A stretch of 10,336 nt of DNA from Euperipatoides rowelli (taxonomy: Eukaryota > Onychophora > Udeonychophora > Euonychophora > Peripatopsidae): the NCBI GenBank assembly GCA_003024985.2, contig PXIH01S0026587.1. One strand, 5' to 3'. The notes under the pieces are model-generated. The model was not told the origin of the DNA. It did no database searches and was given only the letters and a program-made list of their open reading frames with translations. Shown here one piece after another: positions 7,294 to 10,336 of the stretch. The stretch's first letter is position 1; each line of letters opens with the position of its first letter. A program made the translations under genes and the position numbers.

Positions 7294-7514
7294 ATTTTAT
7301 TAAAATTTGATTATCTAATTAAATGGTTAAACTTTTAGTGGGGGAATCAGGGGTGGGGGGAGGGGAGATGAAGTTGGCATCAAATACATCAATATACATC
7401 ATAACAAAAAATAAACCATTTTGTTTCTGCAAAACTTGGATGTGATGAAATTGCATAGAAATAACACCATGACAATGGCACAATTACTATAATTTGATGT
7501 TGACATTAAACTTG
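7294..7514. other. AT-rich spacer with a G-rich patch
   Basis: A G-rich patch GGGGTGGGGGGAGGGGAG lies near 7351-7368. No gene or repeat boundary is recognised. Confidence 0.5.
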
Positions 7515-7985
7515 ATGACAAATTTTGTGATGCACATCACTTGAATATAATCTGAGAAAATACCTCCATACCAACAAATGCACTTACCCTTTTTTTATAA
7601 AAAAAAAATGTAAATTGGAGTAAAGAAAATTTCACTTAGAACCAGGAAGTGGGTGATCAGCTTTGATATCTCTTTAGTCCAACTAATCACATAATTTTTA
7701 TTTTCCAAATTAGGTACAAAACAAAGTTCTCTTAGCAGAAGGATATGGATGACAAACTTTATGTCTCAGTAAAAAAAAAATCAACTCATCATGTATTCTT
7801 TTAAAAAGTAAGGAGATAACAAAATTTTTATTGGAACCAGGAAGTGTGCAATACGCTTTGATCTCAGTAAAAATCCAATTCATTTGGGCATTCTTTTGCA
7901 AAATGCAGAATTGAGGAAAAAGTGTTAAGCAGAAAAACAAAGGTCATCATCAAATGAATACACATGAGTATGCAGATGACAAATT
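7515..7985. repeat. Diverged direct repeat, 195 bp and about 98 bp spacing
   Basis: GAACCAGGAAGTG is identical at 7639-7651 and 7834-7846 (195 bp apart). The similarity spreads about 20 bases upstream and about 45 downstream (CTTTGAT..TCTC...TCCAA). TCTCAGTAAAAA with a following ATTCTTTT appears at 7764 and 7862, about 98 bp apart, half of 195. GATGACAAA occurs at 7514, 7748 and 7975. An old tandem repeat with a unit near 98 bp fits most of this, although the last word does not keep the period. Short open frames on the minus strand here have no protein character. Confidence 0.5.
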
Positions 7986-8084
7986 TGCACATTTCTCTTA
8001 ACATAAGGATTAAAGTGCTGATTGTAAACAATGATAGAATTTGTAAGTCAATCAAAACTTAAACTTTTCATTTTAAAATAAAGT

Positions 8085-8738
8085 TTAAAGGTCAAATGTA
8101 ACAGATTTTTTTTAATTTTTTTTAATTATTGATTTTCAAAGATTTTTACTAAAAAAAATTTCCACCAGAAAATAAAAATTAAAAACAAAAAAGTTATTTT
8201 TTAAAAGAATTGTCTTTAGCTCCTCACCCTTAAAACAATATTGTCCACTTTACACACCAGGGGAGATATTTTGTGACATCATAGGCTATAAATGAATACA
8301 GCTTGCTATACTTAACTATATAATATTTGCTATATTTGTCAGCGTAAAGCTAGATATCATATGATCTAAATGTTTAAACACTTGTAAAAAATCATAATCA
8401 AATTCATCCTTTGTGCTATTGTGGTCCAATTTGTTTTTTTAAAAAAACCAAAATGACCTTTAATAACAGATTGAAAATACCTCGAATATATGTTAAATTA
8501 TTACAAAGAAAATAGCTGTAGAGGCTATTTTGTCATCAAATTAATCTCAGACCCCCAAAAAATGTGGAATCTTCAAATTGTAATCTCAGACTCAGGATAG
8601 CAATTTTATCTTTAAATAACTTTTTTTTATGCATTTTAAAAAAAACTTTTCCAGTGGAATTTTTTTTAATAGTAATTATCTTTGAAAATCAATAATAAAA
8701 GAAAATAAAAAAAAAATCTGTTACATTTTGACCTTTAA
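8085..8738. mobile_element. Large foldback (inverted-repeat) element bounded by TTAA
   Basis: The outermost 100 bases of each side are clear inverted repeats. TTAAAGGTCAAATGTAACAG (8085-8104) is answered by the complement of TTACATTTTGACCTTTAA (8721-8738). Inside this, TTATTGATTTTCAAAGAT and the complement of ATCTTTGAAAATCAATAA pair, at about 8126-8144 and 8679-8696, and AAAAAAATTTCCACCAG pairs with CTTTTCCAGTGGAATTTTTTT. Weaker pairing continues inward to about 8345 and 8461, giving arms near 260 bp around a spacer of about 115 bp. TTAA directly bounds both ends and could be a target duplication of the piggyBac type, or part of the repeat. There is no coding frame. A second TGACCTTTAA at 8454-8463 marks the inner edge of the right arm. 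Confidence 0.75.
8430..8448. repeat. Palindromic T-run/A-run in the foldback spacer
   Basis: A T8 run meets an A7 run, bracketed by G and C, forming a short perfect palindrome. It lies in the spacer between the foldback arms. Similar T-run/A-run junctions precede both gag starts (about 1208-1229 and 2511-2529), but in these A/T-rich surroundings that may be coincidence. Confidence 0.6.
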
Positions 8739-8940
8739 GGTGAATTATTTTTCCCCAGGATAAAATATTTGTACACATTAGCTATGTAACAGTGTCATAT
8801 CCATAGAGGCATGAAAAGAAAGAAGGAGACAATCATATCTATACTGTATTAGCTCTTGAAGCGGGTGGCCATAAAAGTACATCCAAAACAAACAATATAA
8901 TGCCTGCATTAAAATCTTAAAAAGACAATGTTATAACATA

Positions 8941-8989
8941 TCTCTTGAATGCCACATGGCCATCAGATGCCAAAAGATCCCCACCCCTG
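8941..8989 (-). mobile_element. hAT-like transposon terminus, partner end not found
   Basis: Read on the minus strand from 8989 the sequence begins CAGGGGTGGGGATC and then CTTTTGGCATC and GGCCATGTGGC. This resembles the CAGGGGTNGGCAAAC-type ends and internal GGCCA words of many non-autonomous hAT elements. The element would extend leftward from 8989. The 8 bases outside (ATCTAGAT, 8990-8997) would be the target duplication, but no second copy beside a matching end was seen, so the left limit is unknown. Confidence 0.45.
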
Positions 8990-8997
8990 ATCTAGAT

Positions 8998-9943
8998 TAT
9001 ATTACTTTCTAAACTTAAATTAACAATAATTTAATATGGAATTGCAATTTATTCCTGAGATTTGTCTTAATAATTGTTACATTATATTACAAGTCAAACA
9101 TTCTCCTCCCCCAAATGTTGGTTATTTTATAGACAACTTTTTTTATTATTATTTTATTTAAATTATACATTTTGGTTTATATGCAAGAAATACTTTTTGA
9201 TTTTGTTCTACATTCTTTATTATTATTATTATTTGCTTGGAGCATACAAGTAAATACATTCAACACTTAGAAAAAAAGTTTGCATTTAGCTTATCAGTAT
9301 GTTCCTGGCAAACGATATGTTACTCAAATCCAACCTCTGGCTTCTGAATGCATTTCTTTTTTCTTTTTTTAAAGAGGAAAATAAAAAAATAAAAAAATAC
9401 TGAAATATTTAAAAATTATTCAGATTACATTCCATTACTGTTGAAGTACTAAAATCGATAACTTCAAAATACATACTATTAAGAATATGTAAATAGATTT
9501 GTTTTGTTACCGTTGAAATATATTTCTGAGTTAACAACTAATGTAAAAATATAAAAAAATAAGATATCTTTTTAGACGACTTTGTGATATTTGTAGACTT
9601 GTGGGAAATTTAATCCTACATTCATATACTGAATATCAAGTCTCGAAAAGCATTTCTACATTTAGGTTGATGAAACATTTAATCATGATTGAAATGAGGA
9701 AGGAGGAGGGTAGGGGGCAGTGACTGAAACCTCAAAATTTATTCATACATAAAGATCAAATATCCAGATATAAATATATATATACCGTATATATAAAGAT
9801 TCACTACAGATTTCTTCTAAAATTTATTTTCTGTATATAAAACATTCAAATTAGTAATAGCACATTTTTATCTAACCCTTTGAGCATTGAGTTAATTTCA
9901 GAAATTAATCAGGGAAAGATGGAGGGATATTTTCAAGTTGATA
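8998..9943. other. AT-rich spacer with simple repeats, no gene recognised
   Basis: The stretch holds TTA/ATT triplet runs near 9140-9155 and 9217-9233, poly-A/T runs, a TATA palindrome at 9777-9795 and a purine-rich patch near 9697-9718 (GAGGAAGGAGGAGGGTAGGG). There is no supported coding frame and no RNA gene. Confidence 0.55.
9777..9795. repeat. Perfect palindrome TATATATAC-C-GTATATATA
   Basis: Nine-base arms (9777-9785 and 9787-9795) are fully complementary around a single C. It is an alternating TA microsatellite with a central ACCGT interruption. Confidence 0.85.
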
Positions 9944-9951
9944 GATTAGGT

Positions 9952-10336
9952 CAGCGGTCGGCAAATTTTGTGGCTATTTAAAAATTGGTAGAAGGTTTTT
10001 ATTTTAATATATAAATTTCAAAAAATGAACAAGTTTAATCAATTTTTTTTTTGTGTGTGTGTGTGTGCAAAAGACTTTTTTTGATTCAGCTCAGAACGCC
10101 CGCCTCTTGTGCCTCACTGCACATGTGTTGTGCTGTTGTTTGGTGTGAGTTTCCTAGAGCAGCCCACATGAGAGAATTCCCAGAATTACTTGATATCATT
10201 TCAGTTCAGACATATGTGTGTATAGATGGATGTGTGAATTTGTTATTTTGTTAAGAGAATATTCTTTATAATACGTAAGTATTATCTAAATAATTAATGC
10301 TTTTAACTTTAGTATGTAACATTCTACATAATAATA
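9952..10336 (+). mobile_element. hAT-like transposon terminus running off the window
   Basis: CAGCGGTCGGCAAATTTTG at 9952-9970 closely matches the CAGNGGTCGGCAAAC-type terminus common to many non-autonomous hAT elements in animals, and GTGGC follows as usual. The 8 bases outside (GATTAGGT, 9944-9951) are the expected target duplication on this side. The opposite end is not in the window or is too decayed to see, so the right limit given is simply the window edge. The interior has a TG microsatellite and a GC-richer stretch at 10090-10130, with no transposase. Confidence 0.55.
10052..10067. repeat. (TG)8 microsatellite
   Basis: Eight uninterrupted TG dinucleotides follow a run of T. A short open frame across it on the plus strand is an artefact of the repeat. 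Confidence 0.95.

Noticed and set aside
7710-8055. Overlapping minus-strand open frames
   Set aside because: They fall in the diverged 98/195-bp repeat. Composition is that of AT-rich non-coding DNA and no motif is seen.
8262-8989. A complete hAT element from CAGGGGAGAT at 8262 to CACCCCTG at 8989
   Set aside because: The outer 8 bases do not match and the left end lies inside the foldback arm.
9870-9900. AACCCTTTGAGCATTGAG as a transposon end (compare AACCCTTTATTGATT at 6840)
   Set aside because: Only about 9 bases are shared and no inverted partner or target duplication was found.
10051-10254. Plus-strand open frame of 67 codons starting in the TG repeat
   Set aside because: It begins inside the TG microsatellite, has no recognisable domain, and lies in a probable hAT-like element.

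Overview
The window is non-coding, strongly AT-rich animal-type DNA dominated by decayed transposable elements. No intact host gene, tRNA, rRNA, operon or CRISPR array is visible. A Ty3/Gypsy element of the Mag type (K02A2.6-like gag-pol), short non-autonomous elements with terminal inverted repeats, hAT-like ends and microsatellites all point to an invertebrate metazoan. A mollusc, possibly a cephalopod, is a tentative guess. Five isolated N calls at 1086-1181 indicate a draft assembly.

Layout. 1-482: nothing recognisable. 490-731: a 238-242 bp inverted-repeat element containing degenerate telomere-like GGTTAGGG words. 732-1281: unassigned AT-rich DNA with a doubled ATCGATAGT, a GCAT microsatellite and the N cluster. 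1282-1600: a fragment of one gag gene with an in-frame stop and a frame change. 1684-1735: a G10 tract in a context that recurs at about 6181. 1755-2223: a decayed tandem array (period about 112 bp), interrupted near 2226 by a strong 24-bp-arm hairpin. 2228-6061: a second, much fuller Gypsy element.

The second element has, in order: a probable 5' LTR, a tRNA-Ser-type primer binding site, gag with CCHC knuckle, aspartic protease, reverse transcriptase, RNase H and an integrase with a C-terminal module. Every domain is readable, but the reading frame is broken by five in-frame stops, about ten frameshifts and two domain-level deletions. The protease DTG and reverse transcriptase YxDD sites carry substitutions. 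It is a dead copy. No matching 3' LTR was found.

6062-7039: AT-rich, no gene. 7048-7285: a second copy of the 238 bp element seen at 492-729, here with a clear 8-bp target duplication. 7515-7985: a diverged repeat with about 98/195 bp spacing. 8085-8738: a large foldback (inverted-repeat) element bounded by TTAA. 8941-8989 and 9952 onward: two hAT-like termini facing away from each other. The rest is AT-rich spacer with simple repeats.

Nothing here forms a working gene system. The structure of interest is the mobile-element archaeology: the shared 238 bp family, the TTAA foldback, the hairpin at the array/LTR junction and the second gag.
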